In this document: positions 8,457 to 16,723 of the stretch, piece after piece | Layout: the number at the start of each line of letters is the position of its first letter | Numbering within the stretch: position 1 is the first letter of the stretch | Assembly: GCF_001612785.1 (NCBI RefSeq) | Contig: NZ_BDBC01000036.1 | Span: 1 to 52,223 of the forward strand | Origin: Nocardia beijingensis NBRC 16342 | GTDB lineage: Bacteria > Actinomycetota > Actinomycetes > Mycobacteriales > Mycobacteriaceae | DNA length: 52,223 bases | Direction of reading: 5' to 3' | Made by a program: the position numbers and the translations under genes | Notes under the pieces: model-generated | What the model was told of the DNA's origin: nothing | Databases searched by the model: none | What the model saw: only the letters and a program-made list of their open reading frames with translations

Positions 8457-8894
8457 ATGCGCAGTGTTCTTCCGATGACGTTCGAGACGAGCGGAGCGCG
8501 CCTTCGCGGATCGGCGACGGGGCGAGACCGGGGGCGATCGAAGAAGGGCGCGTTCGCGCTGATCATCACCGGGCTCGCCGCGGGAACGGTCGCCGCGGCG
8601 GGTGGCGCCGCGGCGGAGTCGTTGTCTCGTTCGGACCACTCGGGACGCTCGGGTTCGCACGGCGACTCGACGGGCTGGCACAAGATCGATCCGTACGGAT
8701 ATCAGCACTCCGACCCGAATCCGTTGCGGCAGAACGAGCATCAGCACGCGTTGCGGGAGTACCACCGGCAGGGCAAGCCGAGGTCCGGCGAGGGCGACGC
8801 GGGCAATGGGGCGGGGGAGGCGGCATGGACGCGCACCCAGCGTCCGGACGGCAGTGGCTGGACCGTGTGCCGTCCACGGGCCAAGTGGTGCTGA
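8457..8894 (+). CDS. Small putative membrane-anchored or exported protein with C-terminal cysteine pair
   Basis: The 145-residue frame starts at ATG 8457 behind AAAGGGG. Residues 1-30 are basic (ARLRGSATGRDRGRSKKG). Residues about 31-53 are a hydrophobic segment (AFALIITGLAAGTVAAAGGAAA) ending in a possible signal-peptidase site. The remainder is His/Ser/Gly-rich and charged, ending in DGSGWTVCRPRAKWC with two cysteines eight residues apart that could form a disulfide. This layout suggests a twin-basic signal and a small secreted protein. I do not recognise a family. It is bounded by non-coding DNA on both sides and is likely monocistronic. Confidence 0.55.
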   Translation: MRSVLPMTFETSGARLRGSATGRDRGRSKKGAFALIITGLAAGTVAAAGGAAAESLSRSDHSGRSGSHGDSTGWHKIDPYGYQHSDPNPLRQNEHQHALREYHRQGKPRSGEGDAGNGAGEAAWTRTQRPDGSGWTVCRPRAKWC

Positions 8895-9269
8895 CGATCT
8901 CGCTCGATCGAGCCGCGCTCGTGGGCGCTCGGAGTCGCGCCACCTAGCTGATCGCTTCGGCCGCTAGGGTAGCTATCAATTCGCCGTCGGCTGCGAGAGG
9001 TGCCGGGATCGACCGCGAATGAGATTCGAAGAGGAATTCGCGAATTGATTGCTGCGAACGGTCATATGGTCGCGGGCGAAGTCGGTGTTCAGTCGAATCG
9101 CGTGGAAATCTCCAGATCGGTATATGAGGTCGGGGATCGAACTGCGGAACAAGGCAGGGCTGATCGTTGAGCGGGTTTGATTGCCACGATGTAGCGGTAT
9201 TTCGAATCGGGTCTCTCGGTGACGGCGCGCCTCCATCAATGGTTGAGAGTTTGCGGTCATCATCGCTCC
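8895..9269 (+). other. Long leader/intergenic region before steA
   Basis: These 375 bases are less GC-rich than their surroundings. They contain a perfect 12-base palindrome AATTCGCGAATT at 9035-9046. No credible gene is visible on either strand; the long minus-strand frame through here continues inside steA and is a shadow. The promoter of the steA-mctB pair is expected here. Confidence 0.5.
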
Positions 9270-10484
9270 ATGAAGATGCCGGCGCTGTTGTCGCGGAACA
9301 CCGAAACGCTTCCTGGTCTGATCGGGACGGCCCGGGTGGATCGCAACACCCGGCGGCTGCTCGGCCGGGTCGGGCCGGGGGACATCGTCGTCCTCGACGA
9401 GATGGACCTGGACCGGATGACCGCCGACCGGCTGGTCGAGGCGCGCGTCGGCGCGGTGATCAACACCTCGCCGTCCATCTCCGGCCGCTACCCGAATCTC
9501 GGCCCCGAGGCGCTGGTGTCCCACGGCATCCTGCTGCTGGACACGGTGAGTTCGGATGCGTTCAAGAAGATCAAGGACGGCGTCAAGGTCCGCGTCGACG
9601 GCGGCGTGGTCTACGCCGACCGGCTGATCAAGAAGGACCCCGAGGTGCTCGTCGAAGGCATCGAACTCACCGAGACCGCCATCGCCGAGCGGATGATCGA
9701 AGCGCGCAACGGCCTCGCCGATCACCTCGAGGCCTTCGCGGGCAACACCATCGAGTTCATCCGGACCGAGAGCGCGCTGCTCATCGACGGGTTCGGCGTT
9801 CCGCAACTGGACCTGGTGATGAGGCAACGGCATGTGGTCGTCGTCGCCGACGGTCCAGACCACGCCGAGGACCTACAGCGGCTCAAGCCGTTCATCCAGG
9901 AGTACGCCCCCATCCTGATCGGCGTCGGCCGTGGCGCGGACACCCTGCGCAGGCGCGGGTACCGGCCCGACGTCATCGTGGGCGACCCGGAGGAGATCAC
10001 CACCGCGACGATGAAGTGCGGCGCCGAGGTGATCCTGCCCGCCGACACCGACGGTCGCGCCAAGGGGCTCGAACGCATCCAGGATCTCGGCATCGGCGCG
10101 ACCACGTTCCCGTCCTCGGGCTCGGCGGCCGATCTGGCGTTGCTGCTGGCCGACCATCACGGCGCCGCGCTGATCGTCACCGCGGGAGCGCCCGCCTCCC
10201 TCGACGACTTCTTCGACCGGGGACGCCGCGACAGCAACCCGGCCACCTTCCTGACCCGGCTGAAGGTGGGCACGAAGCTGATGGACGCCAAGGCGGTGGC
10301 CACCCTGTACGGCAACCGCGTGTCCGGGGTCGCCGTCGCGCTGGTGGTGCTCGCCGCGCTGGTGGCGGTGATCGTCGTGGTGCTGGCCTCCAACAGCGGC
10401 GGGGACGTCCTGGACTGGGGTGTGGACACCTGGAACCGCCTCGCGCGGTGGGCGCAGGGGCAGATCACAGCTCGGGAACTCTGA
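9270..10484 (+). CDS. steA: SteA-like septation/cytokinetic-ring protein (Rv1697-like)
   Basis: ATG 9270 (MKMPALLSRNTETLPGLIG) is chosen because the family starts with this LLSRN motif; upstream in-frame codons look non-coding. The 404-residue protein has a thiamin pyrophosphokinase-like catalytic fold in its centre (IGVGRGADTLRRRGYRPDVIVGDPEE) and one transmembrane helix near residues 350-373 (VSGVAVALVVLAALVAVIVVV), followed by a short tail. In corynebacteria SteA works with the neighbouring SteB to promote cell separation and control RipA-type hydrolase activation. The gene is nine bases upstream of the mctB/steB-like gene, the same pair as Rv1697-Rv1698. No clear ribosome binding site is seen at this start. 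Confidence 0.88.
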   Translation: MKMPALLSRNTETLPGLIGTARVDRNTRRLLGRVGPGDIVVLDEMDLDRMTADRLVEARVGAVINTSPSISGRYPNLGPEALVSHGILLLDTVSSDAFKKIKDGVKVRVDGGVVYADRLIKKDPEVLVEGIELTETAIAERMIEARNGLADHLEAFAGNTIEFIRTESALLIDGFGVPQLDLVMRQRHVVVVADGPDHAEDLQRLKPFIQEYAPILIGVGRGADTLRRRGYRPDVIVGDPEEITTATMKCGAEVILPADTDGRAKGLERIQDLGIGATTFPSSGSAADLALLLADHHGAALIVTAGAPASLDDFFDRGRRDSNPATFLTRLKVGTKLMDAKAVATLYGNRVSGVAVALVVLAALVAVIVVVLASNSGGDVLDWGVDTWNRLARWAQGQITAREL

Positions 10485-10493
10485 AGGAGAACG

Positions 10494-11435
10494 ATGATTT
10501 CGCTGCGCCAGCACGCCATCTCGATCGTCGCGATCTTTCTCGCGCTCGCGATCGGTGTGGTGCTCGGATCCCAGACCCTCGCGGCCGATCTGCTGTCGGG
10601 GTTGCGCGCGGACAAGGCGGATCTGCGTCAGCAGGTGGACACTCTGACCGAGCGGAACCGGCAGCTCGACGAGCAGACCGCGGCGGCCGACCGTTTCATC
10701 GCCGGCTCGTCGGGCCGCATTCTCGGCGGTACGCTGGCCGACCGCGGCGTCGTCGTATTCACGACCCCCGACGCCGACCCGGCGGACGTCGAGGCGGTGA
10801 GCAGAGCGCTCGCGGCGGCGGGCGCCGCCGTCACCGGCCGGATCGCGCTCACCGAGGCGTTCGCCGACGCCACCGAGGGCGATCGGATGCGCACGGCCCT
10901 GACGAACGTCATCCCGGCCGGGGCGCAGCTGCGGACCGGCGCGGTGGATCAGGGCAGTATGGCCGGTGATCTGCTCGGCTTGGTGCTGCTGCTCGATCCG
11001 GCCAGCGGGCAAACTCGGAGCACCCCGGAGGAGCTCGGGCTGGCACTGGAGACGCTGCGCGGCGGCGGCTTCCTCGCCTACGGCGACACACCGGTGCGGC
11101 CCGCGCAGCTCGCGGTCGTGATCACCGGGGACGCCGCCGCGGCCGGGGACGGCGCGGGACCGAACATCGCGCGCTTCGCGGGCGCGCTGCGCGGCCGCGG
11201 CGCGGGAGTGGTGCTCGCCGGTCGCGCCGGCGCCGCCGACGGGCAGGGGCCGATCGCCGTGGTCCGCGCCGACGCCGCGCTCGCGGCCCAGGTGAGCACG
11301 GTCGACAACGTCGAACGCGAGCTCGGCCGGGTCACCACCGTGCTCGCGCTGGGCGAGCAGCTCAACGGCGGCGCCGGGCGCTACGGCACCGGCGCGAAAG
11401 CGGCCTCGCTCACCCTGGCCGTGGTGCCGGGCTGA
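10494..11435 (+). CDS. mctB: MctB/SteB-like envelope protein (Rv1698-like)
   Basis: The 313-residue protein starts behind GAAGGAGAACG. It begins with a membrane helix at residues 8-28 (AISIVAIFLALAIGVVLGSQ) used as an uncleaved anchor or signal. A short coiled coil follows (DKADLRQQVDTLTERNRQLDEQ) and then an alpha/beta extracytoplasmic domain ending LTLAVVPG. The family is annotated as copper transport protein MctB in mycobacteria and as SteB, the partner of SteA, in corynebacteria. The sequence alone does not choose between these roles, but the direct linkage to steA favours a shared envelope function. Confidence 0.9.
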   Translation: MISLRQHAISIVAIFLALAIGVVLGSQTLAADLLSGLRADKADLRQQVDTLTERNRQLDEQTAAADRFIAGSSGRILGGTLADRGVVVFTTPDADPADVEAVSRALAAAGAAVTGRIALTEAFADATEGDRMRTALTNVIPAGAQLRTGAVDQGSMAGDLLGLVLLLDPASGQTRSTPEELGLALETLRGGGFLAYGDTPVRPAQLAVVITGDAAAAGDGAGPNIARFAGALRGRGAGVVLAGRAGAADGQGPIAVVRADAALAAQVSTVDNVERELGRVTTVLALGEQLNGGAGRYGTGAKAASLTLAVVPG

Positions 11436-11649
11436 CCGGTCGCCAACGGCATCGCCGGTCGACCCGCAGGGTTCCAGCCCCTGGCCTCGAACGATCGCTG
11501 TCGCGGCGCCGACTCTCGACGCACACCGGCGACCGAAGAGACCCGCCCCACACTCCGGACGCGCGGGCTCTCATCGACCTCCCGCGATCGGCGGGCAAAC
11601 GCGCGTGGCAGTCGAACGGACGGGCGGATTCGTGTTACCGTGAAGACCC

Positions 11650-13371
11650 GTGGGTCAAACACGGATTCAGGCGCGAACGGACACGAAGCACATCTTCGTC
11701 AGCGGTGGTGTCGCCTCCTCATTGGGTAAAGGTCTTACCGCCTCCAGCCTCGGTCAGCTGCTGACGGCGCGTGGGCTGCGCGTCACGATGCAGAAACTCG
11801 ACCCGTACTTGAACGTCGATCCCGGCACGATGAACCCCTTCCAGCACGGCGAGGTGTTCGTGACGGAGGACGGCGCGGAGACCGACCTCGACGTCGGCCA
11901 CTACGAGCGTTTCCTCGACCGGGACCTGTCCCGCGACGCGAACGTGACCACCGGGCAGATCTATTCGTCGGTCATCGCCAAGGAGCGCCGCGGCGAGTAT
12001 CTCGGCGACACGGTGCAGGTGATCCCGCACATCACCGACGAGATCAAGCACCGGATCCTCGCGATGCGCGGCCCCGATCTACAGGGGCAGACCCCGGACG
12101 TGGTGATCACCGAGATCGGCGGCACCGTCGGCGACATCGAGTCGCAGCCGTTCCTGGAGGCCGCCCGCCAGATCCGCCACGACGTCGGCCGCGACAACGT
12201 CTTCTTCCTGCACGTCTCGCTGGTGCCCTACCTGGCGCCCTCCGGTGAGTTGAAGACCAAGCCGACCCAGCACTCGGTGGCGGCGCTGCGCAATATCGGC
12301 ATCCAGCCCGACGCGCTGATCCTGCGCTGCGATCGCGAGGTCCCGCAGTCGCTGAAGAGCAAGATCGCGCTGATGTGCGACGTCGAGGTCGACGCCTGCA
12401 TCTCCACCCCGGACGCGCGGTCGATCTACGACATCCCGCGCGTGCTGCACCGGGAGGGCCTGGACGCCTACGTGGTGCGCAGGCTCGGCCTGCCGTTCCG
12501 CGACGTGGACTGGACGGTGTGGGGCGATCTGCTCGACCGGGTGCACTCGCCGCGCGAGACCGTCGAGGTCGCGCTGGTCGGCAAGTACGTCGATCTGCCC
12601 GACGCCTACCTCTCGGTCACCGAAGCGCTGCGCGCGGGCGGGTTCGCCTCGCGGGCCAAGGTGAACATCCGCTGGGTGCCCTCCGACGAGTGCGAGACGC
12701 CCGCGGGCGCGCAGCACGCGCTGCGCGACGTGGACGCCGTCTTGATCCCCGGCGGCTTCGGCATCCGCGGCATCGAGGGCAAGGTCGGCGCGATCCACTA
12801 CGCGCGCACCCGCGGCATTCCGCTGCTCGGCCTGTGCCTCGGGTTGCAGTGCGTGGTGATCGAGGCGGCGCGCCGGGTGGGGCTGGTGGAGGCCAACTCG
12901 GCCGAATTCGAGCCGGACACGCCGCACCCGGTCATCTCCACCATGGCCGACCAGGAGCAGGCCGTGGCCGGGGAGGCCGATCTCGGCGGCACCATGCGGC
13001 TCGGCGCCTACCCGGCGACCCTGGAGAAGGGCTCGGTCGTCGCCCAGGCCTACGGCAGCGAGCACGTCTCCGAGCGTCATCGCCACCGGTACGAGGTGAA
13101 CAACGCTTACCGCGACAAGATCGCCGAGAGCGGCCTGAAGTTCAGTGGCACCTCGCCGGACGGCCACCTGGTCGAGTTCGTCGAGCTGCCCGCCGACGTG
13201 CATCCGTTCTTCGTCGCCACGCAGGCGCACCCGGAGTTGAAGAGCAGGCCGACCCGCCCGCATCCGCTGTTCGCGGCGCTCATCTCGGCGGCGCTGAAAT
13301 ACAAAGCGGCCGAACGTCTTCCGGTGGACATTCCCGGCGAAGAACTGGCGGGTGCGGCGGAACAGGCGTAG
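11650..13371 (+). CDS. pyrG: CTP synthase
   Basis: The 573-residue enzyme makes CTP from UTP, ATP and glutamine. The N-terminal amidoligase domain shows KHIFVSGGVASSLGKGLTAS, DPYLNVDPGTMNPFQHGEVFV and ETDLDVGHYERFL. The C-terminal class I glutamine amidotransferase domain has the nucleophile cysteine in LLGLCLGLQC and the His/Glu pair in ATQAHPELKSRP. The start is GTG 11650. The 214-base gap before it carries no gene. pyrG is followed four bases later by the NUDIX gene, as in M. tuberculosis Rv1699-Rv1701. Confidence 0.98.
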   Translation: MGQTRIQARTDTKHIFVSGGVASSLGKGLTASSLGQLLTARGLRVTMQKLDPYLNVDPGTMNPFQHGEVFVTEDGAETDLDVGHYERFLDRDLSRDANVTTGQIYSSVIAKERRGEYLGDTVQVIPHITDEIKHRILAMRGPDLQGQTPDVVITEIGGTVGDIESQPFLEAARQIRHDVGRDNVFFLHVSLVPYLAPSGELKTKPTQHSVAALRNIGIQPDALILRCDREVPQSLKSKIALMCDVEVDACISTPDARSIYDIPRVLHREGLDAYVVRRLGLPFRDVDWTVWGDLLDRVHSPRETVEVALVGKYVDLPDAYLSVTEALRAGGFASRAKVNIRWVPSDECETPAGAQHALRDVDAVLIPGGFGIRGIEGKVGAIHYARTRGIPLLGLCLGLQCVVIEAARRVGLVEANSAEFEPDTPHPVISTMADQEQAVAGEADLGGTMRLGAYPATLEKGSVVAQAYGSEHVSERHRHRYEVNNAYRDKIAESGLKFSGTSPDGHLVEFVELPADVHPFFVATQAHPELKSRPTRPHPLFAALISAALKYKAAERLPVDIPGEELAGAAEQA

Positions 13372-13375
13372 CGGC

Positions 13376-14035
13376 ATGAGCAACGGGGGCGCTGCCGAGC
13401 CGGGCAGCCACGATTTCCGGATCGAATCCAGCAGGACCGTCTACAGCGGCGCGATCCTCGCGCTGCGGCTCGACCAGGTGCGCATGCCGGGCGGCAAGGT
13501 CGTGGAGCGCGAGGTGATCGAGCACCACGGCGCCGTCGCCGTCGCCGCGATCGACGACGACGGCAATGTGGTGCTGATCAACCAGTACCGCCACCCGATC
13601 GGCAGGCGGCTGCTCGAACTGCCCGCCGGGCTGCTCGACGTGCCCGGCGAGGACCCGCTGGTCGCGGCGCGCCGTGAGCTGGCCGAGGAGACCGGGCTGG
13701 CCGCGCGGGACTGGGCGGTGCTGGTGGACGTGGCGCTCTCGCCCGGGTTCACCGACGAAGCGCTGCGCGTCTACCTGGCCCGCGGGCTGTACGAAACCGA
13801 GCGTCCCGACCCGGAATTCGAGGAGGCGGACCTGGAAGTGGTCCGCATGCCGGTCGACGCGGCGGTGCGCGCGGCGCTGAGCGGCGAGATCGTCAACGCC
13901 ACCGCGGTCGCGGGCGTGCTCGCCCTGGCGGCGGCGCGGGCGGGCGGCATCGAACCGCGGCCGCCGGACGCGCCATGGGACGGGCAGCCGACGACCTTCC
14001 TGCGCCGCAAGGCGGCCGCGAAGTCAGAAGACTGA
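13376..14035 (+). CDS. NUDIX hydrolase, ADP-ribose pyrophosphatase type
   Basis: ATG 13376 gives a 219-residue protein; an earlier in-frame ATG at 13352 would overlap pyrG. The NUDIX box is recognisable as GLLDVPGEDPLVAARRELAEETGL, with the metal-binding REL-EE core and one extra residue in the first spacer, followed by the proline-glycine LSPGFTDEAL region typical of ADP-ribose hydrolases. This subfamily hydrolyses ADP-ribose to AMP and ribose-5-phosphate. It lies between pyrG and xerD, six bases from xerD, matching Rv1700. Confidence 0.93.
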   Translation: MSNGGAAEPGSHDFRIESSRTVYSGAILALRLDQVRMPGGKVVEREVIEHHGAVAVAAIDDDGNVVLINQYRHPIGRRLLELPAGLLDVPGEDPLVAARRELAEETGLAARDWAVLVDVALSPGFTDEALRVYLARGLYETERPDPEFEEADLEVVRMPVDAAVRAALSGEIVNATAVAGVLALAAARAGGIEPRPPDAPWDGQPTTFLRRKAAAKSED

Positions 14036-14041
14036 CCGCAG

Positions 14042-14986
14042 GTGCTCGGTCGCGAACTCGACACCTATCTCGACCACCTCGCCGTCGAGCGCGGCGTCGC
14101 GCCCAACACCCTGGGCGCCTACCGGCGTGACCTCGGCCGGTATCTGGAGTTCCTGAGCGGCCGCGGCATCGAATCGCTCGACCGGGTCGACGAGTCCGAC
14201 GTCGCGGAGTTCACCATGGCGCTGCGCTCCGGCGGTCCAGGACGCCCGCCGCTGGCGGCGAGCTCGGTGGCCCGCGCGCTGATCGCGGTGCGCGGCTGGC
14301 ATCGCTTCGCCGCCGCGGAAGGGCTCACCGACACCGATGTGGCGCACGCGGTGAAGCCGCCCGCGCCGGGGCGCAGGTTGCCCAAGGCGCTGCCCTACGA
14401 CCAGGTGCTGAAACTGCTGGAAGCGGCAGGCGGTGGTCAGGGCGACCCCGCCGCGGGCGTGGACGGCGGACCGCGCGGCCTGCGCGACCGCGCGCTGCTG
14501 GAATTGCTGTATTCCACCGGCGCGCGGATCTCGGAAACGGTCGGGCTCGACGTCGACGATCTGGACATCGAAGAGCGCGCGGTGGTCCTGCGCGGCAAAG
14601 GCGGCAAACAGCGTCTGGTGCCGATCGGACGACCCGCGCTCGCCGCCGTGGACGCCTACCTGGTGCGCGGGCGGCCCGTGCTCGCCGCGCGCGGAAAAGG
14701 CAACGCCGGAGCCCTGTTCCTGAACGTCCGCGGCGCGCGGCTGTCCCGACAGAGCGCCTGGCAGGTCCTGCACACCGCCGCCGAACGGGCGGGCATCGCG
14801 GCGGCGGTGTCGCCGCACACGCTGCGCCACTCCTTCGCCACCCATCTGCTCGACGGGGGCGCCGACGTGCGGGTGGTGCAGGAACTGCTCGGCCACGCCT
14901 CGGTGACCACGACGCAGATCTACACGCTGGTCACGGTCAACACCCTGCGCGAGGTGTGGGCTACCGCGCATCCCCGTGCGCGGTAA
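14042..14986 (+). CDS. xerD: Site-specific tyrosine recombinase XerD
   Basis: The 314-residue recombinase resolves chromosome dimers at dif together with XerC. The N-terminal SAM-like DNA-binding domain is residues 1-110. The catalytic domain carries the full set: Arg in STGARISE, Lys in GKGGKQRLVP, HTLRH with His and Arg in SPHTLRHSFATHLLDGG, His in LLGHASVTTTQ, and the nucleophile Tyr in QIYTLV. Its conserved housekeeping position (Rv1701) argues against it being an integrase of a mobile element. The start is GTG 14042, six bases after the NUDIX stop. Confidence 0.95.
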   Translation: MLGRELDTYLDHLAVERGVAPNTLGAYRRDLGRYLEFLSGRGIESLDRVDESDVAEFTMALRSGGPGRPPLAASSVARALIAVRGWHRFAAAEGLTDTDVAHAVKPPAPGRRLPKALPYDQVLKLLEAAGGGQGDPAAGVDGGPRGLRDRALLELLYSTGARISETVGLDVDDLDIEERAVVLRGKGGKQRLVPIGRPALAAVDAYLVRGRPVLAARGKGNAGALFLNVRGARLSRQSAWQVLHTAAERAGIAAAVSPHTLRHSFATHLLDGGADVRVVQELLGHASVTTTQIYTLVTVNTLREVWATAHPRAR

Positions 14987-15122
14987 ATCGTTGCGGATTC
15001 GGGGGCTTCGCGCGCGGGCAGGGAACGGAACAAAATGGACTGCGGTCCGGTTGTGCTGGTCGCCGGGTGTGCGACGCTGTCGCCGACGGCCCGGTTCCCG
15101 ACCACAACGCGAGGTGAATTGC

Positions 15123-15587
15123 ATGGCAAAGTCTTTCATCGTCCACGAGGCCGACGTCGAAGCTATTCCGCTGCCCGGCGGCGGTTCCTTCCGGCTCCTG
15201 GAGGACAGCGAGAATTCCGAAGGGCTCTTCGGCGCCAATCGGCTGACCCTGGCCGCGGGTGCGGACGGCACCCGGCCACACCACCACACGAAGTCGACCG
15301 AGATCTTCTATGTGCTCGGCGGCACAATGGATTTCCTCGTGGACGGCACCCGCAGCTCGGTGGGCGAAGGTGGCCTCGTGGTGGTTCCGCCGGGCGCGGT
15401 GCACGCCTTCGGAGCCGCCGCCGACGGCCCCGCCGAGTTTCTGGCTGTGCTCACACCCGGTATCGTCCGCTTCGAATACTTCCGGCAACTCGGCCGGATC
15501 GCGCGCGGGGAGGCGGACTGGGACAGTATGAACGAGTTGCACGACCGGTTCGACGTTCATTTCGATGGCGGACCGCACTGGCGCTGA
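15123..15587 (+). CDS. Cupin-domain protein
   Basis: ATG 15123 is preceded by GAGGTG and gives 154 residues. Two cupin motifs are clear: DGTRPHHHTKSTEIFYVLGG (metal-binding histidines and glutamate) and GGLVVVPPGAVHAFG (PxG and the second His). The conserved double-stranded beta-helix probably binds a divalent metal; a dioxygenase, isomerase or binding role cannot be chosen from sequence. It is inserted between xerD and the parA-scpAB operon and is followed by a short hairpin, so it appears to be transcribed alone. Confidence 0.85.
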   Translation: MAKSFIVHEADVEAIPLPGGGSFRLLEDSENSEGLFGANRLTLAAGADGTRPHHHTKSTEIFYVLGGTMDFLVDGTRSSVGEGGLVVVPPGAVHAFGAAADGPAEFLAVLTPGIVRFEYFRQLGRIARGEADWDSMNELHDRFDVHFDGGPHWR

Positions 15588-15590
15588 CCA

Positions 15591-15612
15591 GCGCGGCACG
15601 AACACGCCGCGC
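15591..15612 (+). terminator. Hairpin after the cupin gene
   Basis: GCGCGGC (15591-15597) pairs with GCCGCGC (15606-15612) across an 8-base loop, three bases beyond the stop codon. There is no U-tract. Confidence 0.45.
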
Positions 15613-15674
15613 GGAGGCGCGACACTCGAGTGCCGTCAAGCGGTAGCGTCTATCGAGAGCTGGACCGCACGAAA

Positions 15675-15716
15675 GCGAGGTCGGCCCATGATCGGCCTCG
15701 CTACGCTCGGCGAGGC
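15675..15716 (+). promoter_or_regulatory. Leader with two mutually exclusive hairpins before parA-scpAB
   Basis: Segment 1 GCGAGGTCG (15675-15683) can pair with segment 2 CGGCCTCGC (15693-15701). The GCCTCGC inside segment 2 can instead pair with segment 3 GCGAGGC (15710-15716). The two stems cannot form together, as in an attenuator or translational switch. The structure ends 33 bases before the start codon. Such GC-rich inverted sequence may also be chance, so the call is tentative. Confidence 0.3.
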
Positions 15717-15748
15717 AACGGGCAGGAACGTATAAGGAGCAGCGGATC

Positions 15749-16723
15749 GTGACGACAGCCGGCGCGGCAGAGCCGCCGATGGGTGCTGGGGCGGAGCCGC
15801 TTACGGGCTCGCGACCGGGTCCGTACTCGCCCGCCGCGGCGGAAACGCTGTGGGGCCACGGAGTGGAACCGGTCCCGGAGGACGCGACGCTCGGCCCGAC
15901 CGGACGGCCGTTGCGGCTGGTGCCCGACCCGCCGCCGGTCGGCCAGCACGGTGACGCGCTGATCGTGGCCATGTGCAATCAGAAGGGCGGCGTCGGCAAG
16001 ACCACCTCCACCATCAATCTCGGTGCCGCGCTGGCCGAATACGGCCGTCGCGTCCTGCTCGTCGACCTGGACCCGCAGGGCGCGCTGTCGGCCGGGCTCG
16101 GCGTCGCCCATCACGATCTCGACCTGACCGTGCACAATCTGCTCATCGGCTCCAAGGTGTCGATCGACGACGTGCTGATGCAGACCCGGGTCCCGAACCT
16201 GGATCTGCTGCCCAGCAATATCGATCTCTCCGCCGCCGAGATCCAGTTGGTCAACGAGGTGGGCCGGGAACAGTCGCTCGGCCGCGCGCTGGAGCCGATC
16301 CGCAACCGCTACGACTACATCCTGATCGACTGCCAGCCGTCACTCGGCCTGCTCACGGTCAACGCCTTGGCCTGCTCGGACGGCGTGATCATCCCGATGG
16401 AATGCGAGTACTTCTCGCTGCGCGGGCTCGCGCTGCTCAACGACACCGTGGAGAAGGTGCGGGACCGGCTGAACCCGCGGTTGAGCCTGTACGGGATAGT
16501 GGTCACCATGTTCGACTCGCGACTGCTGCATTCCCGCCAGGTGATGGCGCGCGTGGTCGAGGTGTTCGGTGACCTGGTCTACGACACCGCCATCGCGCGC
16601 ACCGTCCGTTTCCCGGACGCCAGCGTCGCGGGCGAGCCGATCACCACCTGGGCGCCGAAATCCAGTGGCGCCGAGGCGTATCGGTCGATGGCTCGGGAAG
16701 TCATCCACCGATCGGGCCGGTGA
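15749..16723 (+). CDS. ParA/Soj-family ATPase (Rv1708-like)
   Basis: The 324-residue protein is preceded by TAAGGAGCAG. Residues 1-68 are a variable Pro/Gly/Ala-rich extension. The ATPase domain follows, with the deviant Walker A CNQKGGVGKTTSTINL near residue 76, LLVDLDPQGALSAGLG (A' motif) and YDYILIDCQPSLGLLTVNAL (Walker B). ParA-type ATPases position DNA or protein cargo. This one lies directly upstream of scpA with a 4-base overlap, as Rv1708-Rv1709 do, and not beside a parB gene, so it is probably not the main chromosome partition ATPase but may cooperate with the ScpAB-SMC complex. Confidence 0.9.
   Translation: MTTAGAAEPPMGAGAEPLTGSRPGPYSPAAAETLWGHGVEPVPEDATLGPTGRPLRLVPDPPPVGQHGDALIVAMCNQKGGVGKTTSTINLGAALAEYGRRVLLVDLDPQGALSAGLGVAHHDLDLTVHNLLIGSKVSIDDVLMQTRVPNLDLLPSNIDLSAAEIQLVNEVGREQSLGRALEPIRNRYDYILIDCQPSLGLLTVNALACSDGVIIPMECEYFSLRGLALLNDTVEKVRDRLNPRLSLYGIVVTMFDSRLLHSRQVMARVVEVFGDLVYDTAIARTVRFPDASVAGEPITTWAPKSSGAEAYRSMAREVIHRSGR

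Noticed and set aside
8976..9863. 295-codon minus-strand frame across the steA leader and gene
   Set aside because: Most of it is antisense to steA, and it has no recognisable domain or start signal.
14042..14986. Tyrosine recombinase as a sign of an integrated element
   Set aside because: The gene is in the conserved pyrG-NUDIX-xerD order, with no attachment repeats, tRNA or phage genes nearby; it is the housekeeping XerD.
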